Position numbers and translations under genes: made by a program
Assembly: GCF_900109705.1 (NCBI RefSeq)
Contig: NZ_FOAI01000004.1
Coordinates: 62,001-126,000 of the forward strand
Source: Roseivivax marinus
GTDB taxonomy: Bacteria > Pseudomonadota > Alphaproteobacteria > Rhodobacterales > Rhodobacteraceae
Direction: 5' to 3'
Length of the DNA: 64,000 nucleotides
The notes under the pieces: model-generated
The model's database searches: none
What the model was told of the DNA's origin: nothing
What the model saw: the letters and a program-made list of their open reading frames with translations, nothing else
In this document: positions 1 to 12,422 of the stretch, piece after piece
Position numbering within the stretch: the first letter of the stretch is position 1
Layout: each line of letters opens with the position of its first letter

Positions 1-428
1 TGGCCGAAGACCAGCCGGCCGACCACCGGCAGGTCCGTCAGCGGTCCGAGGTCGATGCGCGGCAGGGTGGGGGACTTCATGCCCTCGTAGGGTTTGCCGA
101 TCAGCGCCGAGAGGCCGAGCCCCACCAGCGTCAGGCCAAGCCCGGTGGCCACCTGGTTCGACAGGAAGACCTGCGTGAGCACGCCGAAGGTCAGCGACAG
201 CACCGCCGAGGCGAGCGCCGCCGCGGCGAAGCCCGGCAGCGGCGCGCCGGTGTTCACCGCAACGGCAAAGCCCACCACGGCGCCCGTGACCATCATCCCC
301 TCGACCCCGAGGTTCAGCACGCCCGAGCGTTCCACCACCAGCTCGCCGATGGCGGCGAACAGGATCGGTGTCGCCGAGACCATGACCGACGCCAGAAGCA
401 GGACCGGGTTGATCGAGCCGAAATCCAT
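1..428 (-). CDS. ABC transporter permease, nucleoside (BMP) type, partial
   Basis: The 5' part of a membrane permease; its 3' end lies beyond the window edge. The start codon at 428 shares one base with the stop of the upstream permease (TGATG), so the two are translationally coupled. The visible N-terminus begins MDFGSINPVLLLAS and has hydrophobic membrane segments, including the Glu-rich turn VERSGVLNLGVEGMM typical of the BPD_transp_2 family. That family forms the membrane pore of importers for nucleosides and purines fed by BmpA-like lipoproteins. Together with the two genes upstream it forms an ATPase-permease-permease operon; a substrate-binding protein gene may lie outside the window. 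The substrate is inferred from the xdh genes next door, not from the protein itself. Confidence 0.85.
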   Translation of the reverse strand, partial: MDFGSINPVLLLASVMVSATPILFAAIGELVVERSGVLNLGVEGMMVTGAVVGFAVAVNTGAPLPGFAAAALASAVLSLTFGVLTQVFLSNQVATGLGLTLVGLGLSALIGKPYEGMKSPTLPRIDLGPLTDLPVVGRLVFG

Positions 429-1513
429 CACGCCGCCTCCCGCGCAGTCGGCCTCAGCCGGTAATGAGTGAACACGTCGACGCCCAGCAGAAAGAACAGC
501 AGCATCCCCTGGAACAGCTGGATCGACGCGCCGGGCACGCCCAGCATGAGCTGTGCGAGCTCGCCGCCGATATAGGTAAGCGCCATCAGCAGGCCCGCGA
601 ACAGGATGCCCACTGGGTGCAGCCGCCCGAGGAACGCCACGATGATCGCCGTGAACCCGTAGCCCGAGTTGAAGTCGATCGAGATCTGGCCCGCCGGGCC
701 CGCGACCTCGAAGAGCCCCGCCGCGCCCGCGAGCGCCCCGGCGGTGCCGAGGCAGAAGATCACGATGCGCGCGGGGCTGACGCCTGCGAGTCGGGCCGCC
801 TTCGGTGCCGCGCCCGACAGCCGGACCTGGAAGCCGAGGATGTGACGCGACAGCAGAACGTAAGCCAGGATCACCGCTATGAAGGCCGCGACCACGCCCC
901 AGTGCATCCCCGTGCCCGAAATCAGCTCGCGGTTCGCGGATGCGTCCCACTGCGCGAGGTTGCGCGAGCCGGGAAAGCCCATGCCCTCGGGGTTCCGCAA
1001 CAGACCCGACGAGACCGAAGCGAGGATCGACTCGGCCACGTAGACCAGCATCAGCGACACGAGGATCTCGTTCGTGCCGAAGCGCGTCTTGAAGAGTGCG
1101 GGGATCATCGCCCAGACCCAGCCGCCAAGTCCGCCTGCGATCACCATCAGCGGAAAGATCAGGACCGACTCGGAGGGGTAGAAGATCAGACCGGCGCCCG
1201 CGCCGCAGATCGCGCCCATGATGTACTGGCCCTCGGCGCCGATGTTCCACACGCCGGCACGGAAGCCCAGCGACAGGCCGATGGCGATCAGGATAAGCGG
1301 CCCGGCCTTCACCAGCAGCTGCGGCCGCGAATAGGACGCGAACTGCGGATTGAAGAGCGGGTCCCAGAAGATCGTGCGGATCGCGGCCACCGGGTCGACA
1401 CCGAGCGCGGCGAACATCGCACCACCCACGATCATGGTCAGCAGCACCGCCATCAGCGGAGCCATCGCGGACCAGAAGGTGGAGGGCTGGCGGCGTTTCT
1501 CGAGCCGGATCAT
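428..1513 (-). CDS. ABC transporter permease, nucleoside (BMP) type
   Basis: A complete 361-residue inner-membrane permease of the BPD_transp_2 family (YufP/NupP-like). A long hydrophobic stretch begins at about residue 16, and about eight to ten membrane segments follow. The motif RAGVWNIGAEGQYIMG (about residues 85-100) is the family signature loop. It starts 33 bases downstream of the ATPase gene and shares one base with the next permease. It should pair with that permease to form the channel of a purine-nucleoside importer, which fits the adjacent xanthine dehydrogenase operon. Substrate specificity is inferred. Confidence 0.9.
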   Translation of the reverse strand: MIRLEKRRQPSTFWSAMAPLMAVLLTMIVGGAMFAALGVDPVAAIRTIFWDPLFNPQFASYSRPQLLVKAGPLILIAIGLSLGFRAGVWNIGAEGQYIMGAICGAGAGLIFYPSESVLIFPLMVIAGGLGGWVWAMIPALFKTRFGTNEILVSLMLVYVAESILASVSSGLLRNPEGMGFPGSRNLAQWDASANRELISGTGMHWGVVAAFIAVILAYVLLSRHILGFQVRLSGAAPKAARLAGVSPARIVIFCLGTAGALAGAAGLFEVAGPAGQISIDFNSGYGFTAIIVAFLGRLHPVGILFAGLLMALTYIGGELAQLMLGVPGASIQLFQGMLLFFLLGVDVFTHYRLRPTAREAA

Positions 1514-1546
1514 GGGCGGGCTCTCCGGATGGCGGGGGGCGTCGGA

Positions 1547-3067
1547 TCAGGCATGGTGGGCCGCCTCCATGTCGTGGGCGCCGCCCATCATCAGGCCGAT
1601 CTTCTCGAGGCTCAGCTCGGAGACCGGGCGGGCAGGCGACAGCCGCCCCTCGTTCAGCGCGGCGAAGCGGTCCGCGACCTGCATCAGCTCGTCGAGATCC
1701 TGGCTGATGACGAGGATCGCGGCGCCCTCCGCGGCCAGGTCCAGAAGCGCCTGCCGGATCGCGGCGGCGGCTGCAGCGTCGACGCCCCAGGTCGGCTGGT
1801 TCACCACCAGAAGGTCAGGCCGCTGGAGGATCTCGCGCCCGATGACGAATTTCTGCAGGTTGCCGCCCGACAGCGCCCGCGCGGCGGTGCCGGTGCCCGG
1901 CGTGCGGACGTCGAAGGCGTCGATGACCTTTTGTGCAAAGCCCCGCGCGGCGGACCAGTCGATCAGCCCGCGCGACACCAGCCCCTCGCGCCGCGCGCCG
2001 GTCAGGACAGCGTTCTCGGTCAGGCTCATGTCCGGCGCGGCGGCGTGGCCCAGCCGTTCCTCGGGCGCGCAGAGAAGACCCGCGTCGCGCCGCGCCATCG
2101 GTCCCGCGCGGCTGATGTCGCGGCCGGCGAAGGCGATGGTGCCCGCCGGGGCCAGCCGCTCGCCCGAAAGCGCGGCCAGAAGCTCGTCCTGCCCGTTGCC
2201 GGCGACCCCGCCGACGCCCAGCACCTCGCCCCGGCGCACCGATAGCGATACGTCGCGCAGCGGCGTGCCGAAGGCGCCCGGCGCGGCCAGCGACAGGCCG
2301 GTGACCTCGAGCAGCACGTCACCGGTGCTGTGGGCGCGGCCCTCGGGCATCTCGAAGGAGGAGCCGACCATCATCTCGGCCAGCGCCCGCGCGGTCTGCT
2401 CCGACGGGGTGCAGGTGTCGACCTTCTGACCCTGCCGCAGGATCGTGGCGGTGTCGCAGAGCGCCCGGATCTCGTCGAGCTTGTGCGAGATGTAGAGGAT
2501 CGAGCGCCCCTCGTCCTTGAGCTGGCGCAGCGTGGCAAAGAGGATTTCCACCTCCTGCGGCGTCAGCACAGAGGTCGGCTCGTCCATGATCAGAAGCTGC
2601 GGCTCCTGCAGCAGGCAGCGCACGATCTCGACCCGCTGACGCTCGCCCGCCGACAGCGTGCCCACGGTGCGGAACGGGTCGAGCGGCAGGCCGTATTCCT
2701 CGGAAACCTCGCGGATGCGGCGCGCAAGGTCGCGGGTCGGCGGCGGCGCCTCCATCCCGAGCGCGACGTTCTCGGCCACCGACAGCGCGTCGAAAAGCGA
2801 GAAGTGCTGGAACACCATCGCCACGCCGGCGCGCCGGGCTTCCGATGGCTCGGACGGCGCGAAGGTTTTGCCGCGCAGCTGCATGGCGCCGGAATCGGGC
2901 GTGACGAGGCCGTAGATCATCTTGACCAGCGTCGACTTGCCCGCGCCGTTCTCGCCCAAGAGCGCGTGGATCTCGCCCTCGCCGATGTCGAACGAGACGT
3001 CGTCGTTCGCGACGACGCCGGGATAGGCCTTGGTCAGGCCCGTCAGGCGGAGGAGCGCATCGGCCAC
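1547..3067 (-). CDS. ABC transporter ATP-binding protein, nucleoside/sugar type (tandem ATPase)
   Basis: About 506 residues with two fused ABC ATPase domains, as in the RbsA/YufO class. The N-terminal half has Walker A GENGAGKST, signature LSAGERQRVEI and Walker B LLIMDEPTSVL. The C-terminal half has the degenerate Walker A GVAGNGQ and signature LSGGNLQK, usual for this class. I chose the GTG start at 3067 (VADALLRLTGLTKAYPG), because the frame upstream of it is antisense-like translation of xdhC. With this start the gene overlaps the end of xdhC by 25 bases, so the transporter is transcribed with the xdh genes. It energises import through the two permeases that follow. Confidence 0.9.
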   Translation of the reverse strand: MADALLRLTGLTKAYPGVVANDDVSFDIGEGEIHALLGENGAGKSTLVKMIYGLVTPDSGAMQLRGKTFAPSEPSEARRAGVAMVFQHFSLFDALSVAENVALGMEAPPPTRDLARRIREVSEEYGLPLDPFRTVGTLSAGERQRVEIVRCLLQEPQLLIMDEPTSVLTPQEVEILFATLRQLKDEGRSILYISHKLDEIRALCDTATILRQGQKVDTCTPSEQTARALAEMMVGSSFEMPEGRAHSTGDVLLEVTGLSLAAPGAFGTPLRDVSLSVRRGEVLGVGGVAGNGQDELLAALSGERLAPAGTIAFAGRDISRAGPMARRDAGLLCAPEERLGHAAAPDMSLTENAVLTGARREGLVSRGLIDWSAARGFAQKVIDAFDVRTPGTGTAARALSGGNLQKFVIGREILQRPDLLVVNQPTWGVDAAAAAAIRQALLDLAAEGAAILVISQDLDELMQVADRFAALNEGRLSPARPVSELSLEKIGLMMGGAHDMEAAHHA

Positions 3068-3972
3068 TGTGATCTGTCCCTGTCGTTTTTCCGGTCGAGT
3101 AGGTCGGCGGCCACGCCGAGTGCAATGGCCTGCGGGTGCTTGCCGAGAGATTTGCGACCGATCGGACACTGAATGCGCGCGATCGCGGCATCCGCGTGGC
3201 CGAGCGCCCGGAGCCGCGACGCGAAGCGCGCCCGCTTCGTGTCCGACCCGATCAGCCCCGCGTGCCCGAACCCGTGGGCTAGCAGCGTATGGCAGAGCGA
3301 GAGGTCGATCTCGTGGCTGTAGGTCAGCACGAGGTGCCAGGCGTTCCTCGGCGCCAGCGCGACCGCGCGCGCCGGATCGGCAGCGGGCAGGCAGCGCACG
3401 CCGTCGGGGGCCGTGTCCGGGAAACGCTCGGGTGCGGTGTCGATCCAGGTCAGCGCGAAGTCGGGCAGGGGAGCCAGCGCGCCGGCAATGGCGCGTCCGA
3501 CGTGGCCCGCCCCCCAGAGCCAGAGCGGAACACTGTCGTGCGCCAAGGGCTCCACGAACCAGCCCTGCACGAGCTGCGGCGCCAGCGCGGCCCCGGTCGA
3601 CCGCGCCGCGTCCACGATCCGCGCGACCGCCAGCGGCATCTCTCCGGCCCCCCGCGCCACCACGGGCCCATCGAGCGCGACGAGGCGCGCGGCGTCCCAG
3701 CGCTCGGTCAGAAGCGTCACCGCCCCGCCGCAGCACTGGCCAAGCGAAGGCCCCAGCGGATGCCGGGTCAGCCCGTCGCGGTCGAAGGCGAGGCGCGCGG
3801 CCTCCAGTTCCAGCGCGCCGCCGCCGATGGTGCCGGACTGACCGCCCGGCCACACCAGCATCGACGCGCCGACCTCGCGCGGGGCCGAGCCCGCGACCTC
3901 GGCGACGACGACCCGGGCCACGTGGCCGTGGGCGGCCACCGCCGCGGCGATTTCCTCGCGGTCAAACGCCAT
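3043..3972 (-). CDS. xdhC: Xanthine dehydrogenase accessory protein XdhC
   Basis: 309 residues. The N-terminal XdhC/CoxI domain includes VAEVAGSAPREVGASMLV and the GTIGGGALE loop. A C-terminal Rossmann-like domain contains LWGAGHVGRAIAGAL. Known role: XdhC binds the molybdenum cofactor, promotes its sulfuration and inserts it into XdhB; it is not part of the final enzyme. It overlaps the end of xdhB by 11 bases and the start of the ABC ATPase by 25. The tail after about residue 285 lies in the ATPase overlap and looks unconserved. Confidence 0.92.
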   Translation of the reverse strand: MAFDREEIAAAVAAHGHVARVVVAEVAGSAPREVGASMLVWPGGQSGTIGGGALELEAARLAFDRDGLTRHPLGPSLGQCCGGAVTLLTERWDAARLVALDGPVVARGAGEMPLAVARIVDAARSTGAALAPQLVQGWFVEPLAHDSVPLWLWGAGHVGRAIAGALAPLPDFALTWIDTAPERFPDTAPDGVRCLPAADPARAVALAPRNAWHLVLTYSHEIDLSLCHTLLAHGFGHAGLIGSDTKRARFASRLRALGHADAAIARIQCPIGRKSLGKHPQAIALGVAADLLDRKNDRDRSQWPMRSSA

Positions 3973-6427
3973 CGCGCACCCGGCTCACCGCCTCCAGCAC
4001 GCGTTCGGGCGTCGCCGGCGCGTCGAGCGCCGGGTAACCCGGGCCGCAGGACGCCACCGCGTCCGACAGCGCGAGGAAGGCCGACATGCCCAGCATGAAG
4101 GGCGGCTCGCCAACCGCCTTCGAGCGATAGATCGTCTCTTCCCGGTTGGACCCCTCCCAGAGCGCGACGTTGAACACCCGTGGCCGGTCCGAACAGGCGG
4201 GGATCTTGTAGGTCGACGGCGCATGGGTCCGAAGGCGGCCGTCGCCGTCCCAGACCAGCTCCTCGGTCGTCAGCCAGCCCGCGCCCTGCACGAAACCGCC
4301 CTCGATCTGCCCGATGTCGATGGCCGGGTTCAGCGAGGCGCCCGCATCATGGAGGATGTCCGTGCGCAAGAGCTTGTACTCGCCGCTCAGCGTGTCGATC
4401 ACCACCTCGGTGCAGGCCGCGCCGTAGGCGAAGTAGTAGAACGGCCGGCCCTGGCCCCGGATGCGGTCCCACTGCAGCTTGGGCGTGCGGTAGTAGCCCG
4501 TGGCCGACAGCGACACGCGCCCCTCGTAGGCAAGTTTCGCCGCCGCGTCGAAGGCGTAGCTCTCGCCGCCCACGTGAACGCGCCCGCCCTCGAAGCGCAC
4601 CACCGACCGGTCGGTCTGGTGGCGCTCGGCGAGATGCGCGGCGATGCGGTCGCGGATGGTGTCGCAGGCGGCCTTCACCGCCATGCCGTTCAGGTCCGAG
4701 CCCGACGAGGCCGCGGTGGCCGAGGTGTTGGGCACCTTGCCGGTGTCGGTCGCGGTAATCTTCACCCGCTCCAGCCCCACGCCGAAGCGCGCCGCCGCCA
4801 CCTGCGCAACCTTCTGGAACAGGCCCTGTCCCATCTCGGTGCCGCCATGGTTCAGGTGGATCGAGCCGTCCTGGTAGACGTGCACCAGCGCGCCCGCCTG
4901 GTTGAGATGCGACAGCGTGAACGAGATGCCGAACTTCACCGGCGTCAGCGCGAGCCCTTTCCTGAGGATAGGGTTCGCCGCGTTCCACTCGGCGACGCGG
5001 GCGCGCCGCCCGGCATAGTCGCAGCTCTCCGCGAGGCGTTCGGTGATGCCGTGCAGGATGAAATCCTCCACCGCCATGCCGTAAGGGGTGGTTTGCACGC
5101 CCGCGGGCGCAGCGGGCGCGCCGCCCTCGGGCACCGAGCCCACCGCCCCGCGCGAGGCCACGTCCAGCGCGTCGTCTCCGGGCAGCCCGGCGGTGGCGTC
5201 CGCGCCGTCCCCCGGCTTCTTCTCGTCGGAAATACTCTCCGGGGGGGCGCCGGAGGCGCGGGGGGCGGACAGCCCCCCTCCGTCGGCCTCCGCGTAGTAG
5301 TTCCGCCGGCGCAGCTCGAGAGGATCGAGCCCGAGCACGTGGGCGGCGTGGTCCATCACCCGCTCGATCCCCAGCATCCCCTGCGGGCCGCCGAAACCGC
5401 GGAAGGCGGTGGCGCTCTGGGTGTTGGTCTTGAGCCGGTGGCTCTCGATCCGCGCGGCGGGCAGGTTGTAGGCGTTGTCGGCATGCAGCATCGCGCGGTC
5501 GGCCACCGGCAGCGAGAGGTCCTGCGCCCAGCCGCAGCGGATGTAATGCTCGAACTCCACCCCGAGCATGCGGCCCTCGTCATCGAAGCCCGCGCGATAC
5601 TCGATGCGCGCATCGTGGCGCTTGCCGGTGATGACGAAATCGTCGTCGCGGTCGTACCGCATCCGGCAGGGGCGTCCCGTGATCCGCGCGGCCACGGCGC
5701 AGGCGACCGCCAGCGCGTTTCCCTGGCTTTCCTTGCCGCCGAAGCCGCCGCCCATCCGCCGGGTCTCGACCCGGACGCCGTGCATCGGGATGCCCAGGGC
5801 CTCGGCCACCTTGTGCTGGATCTCGGTCGGATGCTGGGTGGAGGCGTGGACGATCATGTCCCCGCCTTCCTGCGGCAGCGCGAGCGAGGCCTGACCCTCG
5901 AGGTAGAAATGCTCCTGCCCGCCCATGGTGATCTGGCCCGACACCACGTGCGGCGCGCCGTCGATGGCCTCTCCGGCGTCGCCCTTCTCCCAGATGCGGG
6001 GGCCTTCTTCGAAGCGCGATTCGGCGTCCAGCGCATCGTCCACGTCGAAAATGGCATCGCGCGAGCGGGTCTCGAACCCGGCGAGCCGCGCGGCTTTGCG
6101 CGCGGCGAGGTGCGAGGTCGCGACCACGAGGAACACCGGCTGGCCGAGGTAATGCACGGTGCCGCCCGACAGCAGCGGCTCGTCGTGGACCGAGGGGGAG
6201 ACGTCGTTGGCGTGTGGCAGGTCGGCGGCCTCCAGCACCGCAATCACGCCGGGCGCGGCGCGCACGGGCGCGAGGTCGAGCGAGGCGATGCGCCCCGCCG
6301 CGATGGGCGACAGGCCGAAGGCGAGGTGCAGGCAGTCGCGCGGCGCCGGGATGTCGTCGACATAGCGCGCGGCGCCGGTGACGTGCAGGCGCGCGGCGTC
6401 GTGGGGCAGGGGCTTGGCGATGCTCAT
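3962..6427 (-). CDS. xdhB: Xanthine dehydrogenase molybdopterin-binding subunit, with in-frame insert
   Basis: 821 residues from the ATG at 6427, which overlaps xdhA by four bases (ATGA); translation upstream of it is a shadow of xdhA. This Mo-cofactor subunit oxidises hypoxanthine and xanthine to urate. Visible motifs are MGGGFGGKE, RGFGGPQGM and the C-terminal catalytic region KAVGEPPFMLG. Oddity: between NYYAEADGG and QTTPYGMAVEDF, contiguous in the homologues I know, lie about 64 extra residues (about 383-446) rich in Gly, Ala, Pro and Asp. Their DNA (about 5093-5285) holds a copy of a repeat also found between genes. The frame stays open, so the enzyme may tolerate the insert as a surface loop. 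Confidence 0.92.
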   Translation of the reverse strand: MSIAKPLPHDAARLHVTGAARYVDDIPAPRDCLHLAFGLSPIAAGRIASLDLAPVRAAPGVIAVLEAADLPHANDVSPSVHDEPLLSGGTVHYLGQPVFLVVATSHLAARKAARLAGFETRSRDAIFDVDDALDAESRFEEGPRIWEKGDAGEAIDGAPHVVSGQITMGGQEHFYLEGQASLALPQEGGDMIVHASTQHPTEIQHKVAEALGIPMHGVRVETRRMGGGFGGKESQGNALAVACAVAARITGRPCRMRYDRDDDFVITGKRHDARIEYRAGFDDEGRMLGVEFEHYIRCGWAQDLSLPVADRAMLHADNAYNLPAARIESHRLKTNTQSATAFRGFGGPQGMLGIERVMDHAAHVLGLDPLELRRRNYYAEADGGGLSAPRASGAPPESISDEKKPGDGADATAGLPGDDALDVASRGAVGSVPEGGAPAAPAGVQTTPYGMAVEDFILHGITERLAESCDYAGRRARVAEWNAANPILRKGLALTPVKFGISFTLSHLNQAGALVHVYQDGSIHLNHGGTEMGQGLFQKVAQVAAARFGVGLERVKITATDTGKVPNTSATAASSGSDLNGMAVKAACDTIRDRIAAHLAERHQTDRSVVRFEGGRVHVGGESYAFDAAAKLAYEGRVSLSATGYYRTPKLQWDRIRGQGRPFYYFAYGAACTEVVIDTLSGEYKLLRTDILHDAGASLNPAIDIGQIEGGFVQGAGWLTTEELVWDGDGRLRTHAPSTYKIPACSDRPRVFNVALWEGSNREETIYRSKAVGEPPFMLGMSAFLALSDAVASCGPGYPALDAPATPERVLEAVSRVRDGV
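5216..5284 (-). repeat. Short GC-palindrome plus GAGTATTTTC-type element inside xdhB
   Basis: Read on the minus strand, a run of G/C blocks (GGGGGGCTG, then CGCCCCCCGCG, then GGCGCCCCCCCGG) leads into GAGAGTATTTCCGACGAG and AAGAAG. The same tail occurs between genes at 53615-53639 with one substitution and a two-base difference. From memory, similar hairpin-plus-GTATTTT elements are common between genes in Rhodobacteraceae. Here it is translated in frame as part of the XdhB insert (LSAPRASG, then ISDEKK). Confidence 0.7.
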
Positions 6428-7788
6428 GGTGCCACCTCCAGAACGTCGACCGCCGCGCCCAGATCCTCGAGCAGGTAGCGCGACAGCAGGTTGCGGGCGG
6501 CGTTCAGCCGGTAGCCGGCCGAGGCGCGCATGTCCGATAGCGGCTGGAAGTCCCTCTCCCAGGCCTCCCACGCAGCGGCGATAGCCTCTTCGCCCCAGCG
6601 CACGCCCAGAAGCGCCTCTTCCACGTGGCGCGCGCGTTTGGGGATCGCGGCCATGCCGCCGAAGGCGATGCGCGCCCAGCCGACGCGGCCCTCGTCGTCC
6701 ACGCCGATGTCGAAGGCGCCGCAGACAGCCGAGATGTCCTGATCGAAACGCTTGGACAGCTTCCAGACCTTCAGGCGCGGCGCGCGGGCGGGCAGGCTGA
6801 TCGCCTCGACGACCTCGCCGGGGCGCAGGTCCTGCTTGCCGTAGTCGATGAAGAAGTCCTCGATGGGCATCTCGCGGCGTCCGTCGCGGTGCGCCAGGTG
6901 CAGGATCGCGCCGAGTGCGATGAGCGCGGGCGGGTTGTCCCCGATGGGCGAGCCGTTGGCGATGTTGCCGCCGATGGTCGCCGCCGCACGCACCTGCGCC
7001 GAGCCGTAGCGGCGGATCATCTCGGCGTAGTCCGGGTGGTGCTCGACCATCAGGCGATGCACGCGGTCCATCGTGACGCCCGCGCCGATGCGAAGCCGCT
7101 CGCCGTCGTCCTCGATCCGCTGAAGATCGGCGCAGCGGTTGAGGAAGATCACGTCGTCGAGGTCACGCAGGTCCTTGGTCACCCAGAGGCCCACGTCGGT
7201 GGCTCCGGCGATCAGCGTCGCCTCGGGCCGGGCGGCGGTCTCTTCCAGCAGGGCCTCGAGCGTCGCGGGCGCGTAGCGCGCGGCCTCGACCGAGGGCAGC
7301 GCCGCGTCGCGCATCCAGGCAGGCACCGGCGCGTCGGCGGCGTCCTCGGCGGCGCGCACGATGGGCGCGTAGCCGGTGCAGCGGCAAAGGTTGCCCGCGA
7401 GCGCGTCGTCGTGGCCGCGGTCTCCGCGGGCATGGGCGGTGGCCATGGCGACCACGAAGCCCGGTGTGCAGAAGCCGCACTGGCTGCCGTGCCGATCGAT
7501 CATCGCCTGCTGCACCGGGTGCAGCGCACCATCCGGGCCCGAAATACCCTCGACCGTGCGCACCGCCTTGCCGTGCAACTGGGGCAGGAACAGGATGCAG
7601 GCGTTGAGGGCGCGGGGACCGTCCTCGTCGGTGACCATGACGGTACAGGCGCCGCAATCGCCCTCGTTGCAGCCCTCCTTGGTGCCGCACAGGCCGCGGT
7701 CCAGCCGCAGCCAGTCCAGCAGGGTCTGTGTCGCCGCGGCGTCGCGCAGCGTGATCCTCTCTCCGTTCAGAAGAAAGTCGATGTCCAT
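6424..7788 (-). CDS. xdhA: Xanthine dehydrogenase small subunit (2Fe-2S and FAD)
   Basis: 454 residues, the electron-transfer subunit. The N-terminal plant-type ferredoxin domain has a Cys cluster at about residues 34-48 (CGTKEGCNEGDCGACTV). The second [2Fe-2S] domain has CGFCTPGFV and NLCRCTGY at about residues 105-145. The FAD domain follows, with TIGGNIANGSPIGD as the FAD-binding loop at about 270-285. First gene of the xdhA-xdhB-xdhC-transporter operon; its stop overlaps the xdhB start by four bases. Electrons from purine oxidation at XdhB pass through this subunit to NAD. Confidence 0.95.
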   Translation of the reverse strand: MDIDFLLNGERITLRDAAATQTLLDWLRLDRGLCGTKEGCNEGDCGACTVMVTDEDGPRALNACILFLPQLHGKAVRTVEGISGPDGALHPVQQAMIDRHGSQCGFCTPGFVVAMATAHARGDRGHDDALAGNLCRCTGYAPIVRAAEDAADAPVPAWMRDAALPSVEAARYAPATLEALLEETAARPEATLIAGATDVGLWVTKDLRDLDDVIFLNRCADLQRIEDDGERLRIGAGVTMDRVHRLMVEHHPDYAEMIRRYGSAQVRAAATIGGNIANGSPIGDNPPALIALGAILHLAHRDGRREMPIEDFFIDYGKQDLRPGEVVEAISLPARAPRLKVWKLSKRFDQDISAVCGAFDIGVDDEGRVGWARIAFGGMAAIPKRARHVEEALLGVRWGEEAIAAAWEAWERDFQPLSDMRASAGYRLNAARNLLSRYLLEDLGAAVDVLEVAP

Positions 7789-8013
7789 GATGAAAGCCTG
7801 CCGCGTTACCGATCGCCCGTTGGTCGTGCGCGCCCTCGATGCGGCGTAGAAGGCGGCGGGCCGGTCGTGATGTGTTCCGGGGATCGACGCTAGGGGGCGG
7901 GGGCCGGGCTTGGCAAGAAAAAACCGGAGGCCGCGCCGGCCGACGGCGCGTCGATGCCCGAGAAACGGGCGGTCGTCGGGAGGGTCAGGCGGGCGTGCGG
8001 GCGCCCGCTCGCG

Positions 8014-8199
8014 TCACTCGGTGGCCGGCTCGGAACCGTCCTGGATCGCCTCGCCCGTGTTCTCGAGCGCCTCGCCGACGCTGTCCTGCGCGCCGTCGAT
8101 GGCCTGTTCGCCCTCCGGGCTGAGTTGCAGGAACCCGAAGAAGATCAGCACGGCGATCACGGCGACGATGAGGATGACAAGGCCGAGAAGGGTGCGCAT
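8014..8199 (-). CDS. Small single-span membrane protein with acidic tail
   Basis: 61 residues. Residues 4-24 form one hydrophobic span (LLGLVILIVAVIAVLIF). The acidic tail (about 28-61) contains spaced repeats of the type EGEQAIDGAQDSVGEALENT and probably forms an amphipathic helix. A good ribosome site (GGAG, about nine bases ahead) supports the ATG at 8199 over the much longer open frame upstream. I do not recognise the family. It is transcribed away from dnaE and stands alone. It could be a membrane-stress or envelope microprotein, but nothing visible fixes a function. Confidence 0.7.
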   Translation of the reverse strand: MRTLLGLVILIVAVIAVLIFFGFLQLSPEGEQAIDGAQDSVGEALENTGEAIQDGSEPATE

Positions 8200-8292
8200 C
8201 GGGAATACTCCGTGAGGGGCAGGGACGCGGATCAAACGCCGATTGGGCGATCCGTGTTCCCCTCCCCGCATCCGAGGCTTTCGCCCGCCGGA

Positions 8293-8313
8293 GCCACAAC
8301 ATAATGTGGCGCC

Positions 8314-8314
<1 letters not shown>
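8293..8314 (+). promoter_or_regulatory. Possible -10 element close to the dnaE start
   Basis: CATAAT at 8299-8304 lies nine bases before the dnaE ATG, inside a small dyad CCACA...TGTGG (8294-8309). No Shine-Dalgarno-like sequence is seen in the 15 bases before the ATG. No clear -35 is visible, so this is a weak call. Confidence 0.3.
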
Positions 8315-11814
<3,500 letters not shown>

Positions 11815-12109
11815 TCCGCCGGGGCGCGGCCCTGCGCGGGCCGCGCGCACGTCGCCCCGGGGGCAGGCCCCCGGACCCCCTGTCCGCCGCTGGCGCGCCG
11901 GACGTCGCGTGACGCGGAGCGGGCCAGATCCGAGCGAACGGCGAATGTGCGGCCGTCATCCCGGTCGCGGGGCGTCAGGTGTTAGGGGCGGAAAGATTAA
12001 CCGTGCGCTGCCGGCCACGCCCGTCGATCCGCGCCCTGCGACGGAAACGGCAAATCCGGGATGTGAGGCGGATCGCGCGGCCCTGTACCGGGCGGCGGCG
12101 GACCGGCCG
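11815..12109. other. Intergenic region after dnaE
   Basis: About 295 bases between dnaE and the end of slyX. It starts with GC hairpins (see the terminator at 11857-11874). The rest is GC-rich sequence with no ORF I can support. Confidence 0.6.
11857..11874 (+). terminator. GC hairpin downstream of dnaE
   Basis: CCGGGGG / CCCCCGG, a 7-bp stem with loop CAGG, 40 bases after the dnaE stop. No T-run follows, so it may be a pausing or Rho-assisted end rather than a classical intrinsic terminator. Confidence 0.45.
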
Positions 12110-12313
12110 TCAGTAATGCGGCGGGCGCTCGTTGGTGTAGACTTGGCTGCCCGAGCCGTCGGCCTCGCGCTCGGCCTCGCGCCGCAGGAGCATGTCCACG
12201 CGGGCGGCGAGGCGGGCGATCTCGGTGTCCTGCCGCGCCACCACCTCGGACAGGTCGTCGACCTGCCGGGTCAGTTCGGCGATGTGGGACTCGAGGCGAT
12301 CGGTGTCTGACAT
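12110..12313 (-). CDS. slyX: SlyX family protein
   Basis: 67 residues, the usual SlyX size. The N-terminal two thirds form a predicted coiled coil (heptad Leu/Ile/Val from LESHIAELTRQVDDL to ARVDMLL). The C-terminus ends in the family hallmark PPHY. The ATG at 12313 gives the normal SlyX start MSDTDRLE; the longer open frame upstream is not SlyX-like. The function of SlyX is unknown; it is a small cytoplasmic protein that probably oligomerises through the coil. It is divergent from hisS, with about 110 bases shared between them for promoters. Confidence 0.88.
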   Translation of the reverse strand: MSDTDRLESHIAELTRQVDDLSEVVARQDTEIARLAARVDMLLRREAEREADGSGSQVYTNERPPHY

Positions 12314-12422
12314 GGATCCGCGATAGCGCCCCGCGCGCGGCCGCGCAATGGCGGCTTGCTTGCCCCGGCGGGACCGAGCGGCTAAAGGGGCCGCGCACTT
12401 CCCTCTCAGACAGGTCAGGCAC

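Noticed and set aside
6428-6571. Upstream extension of xdhB
   Set aside because: It overlaps xdhA in another frame and is Arg/Gly-rich; the ATG at 6427 with ATGA coupling fits the family.
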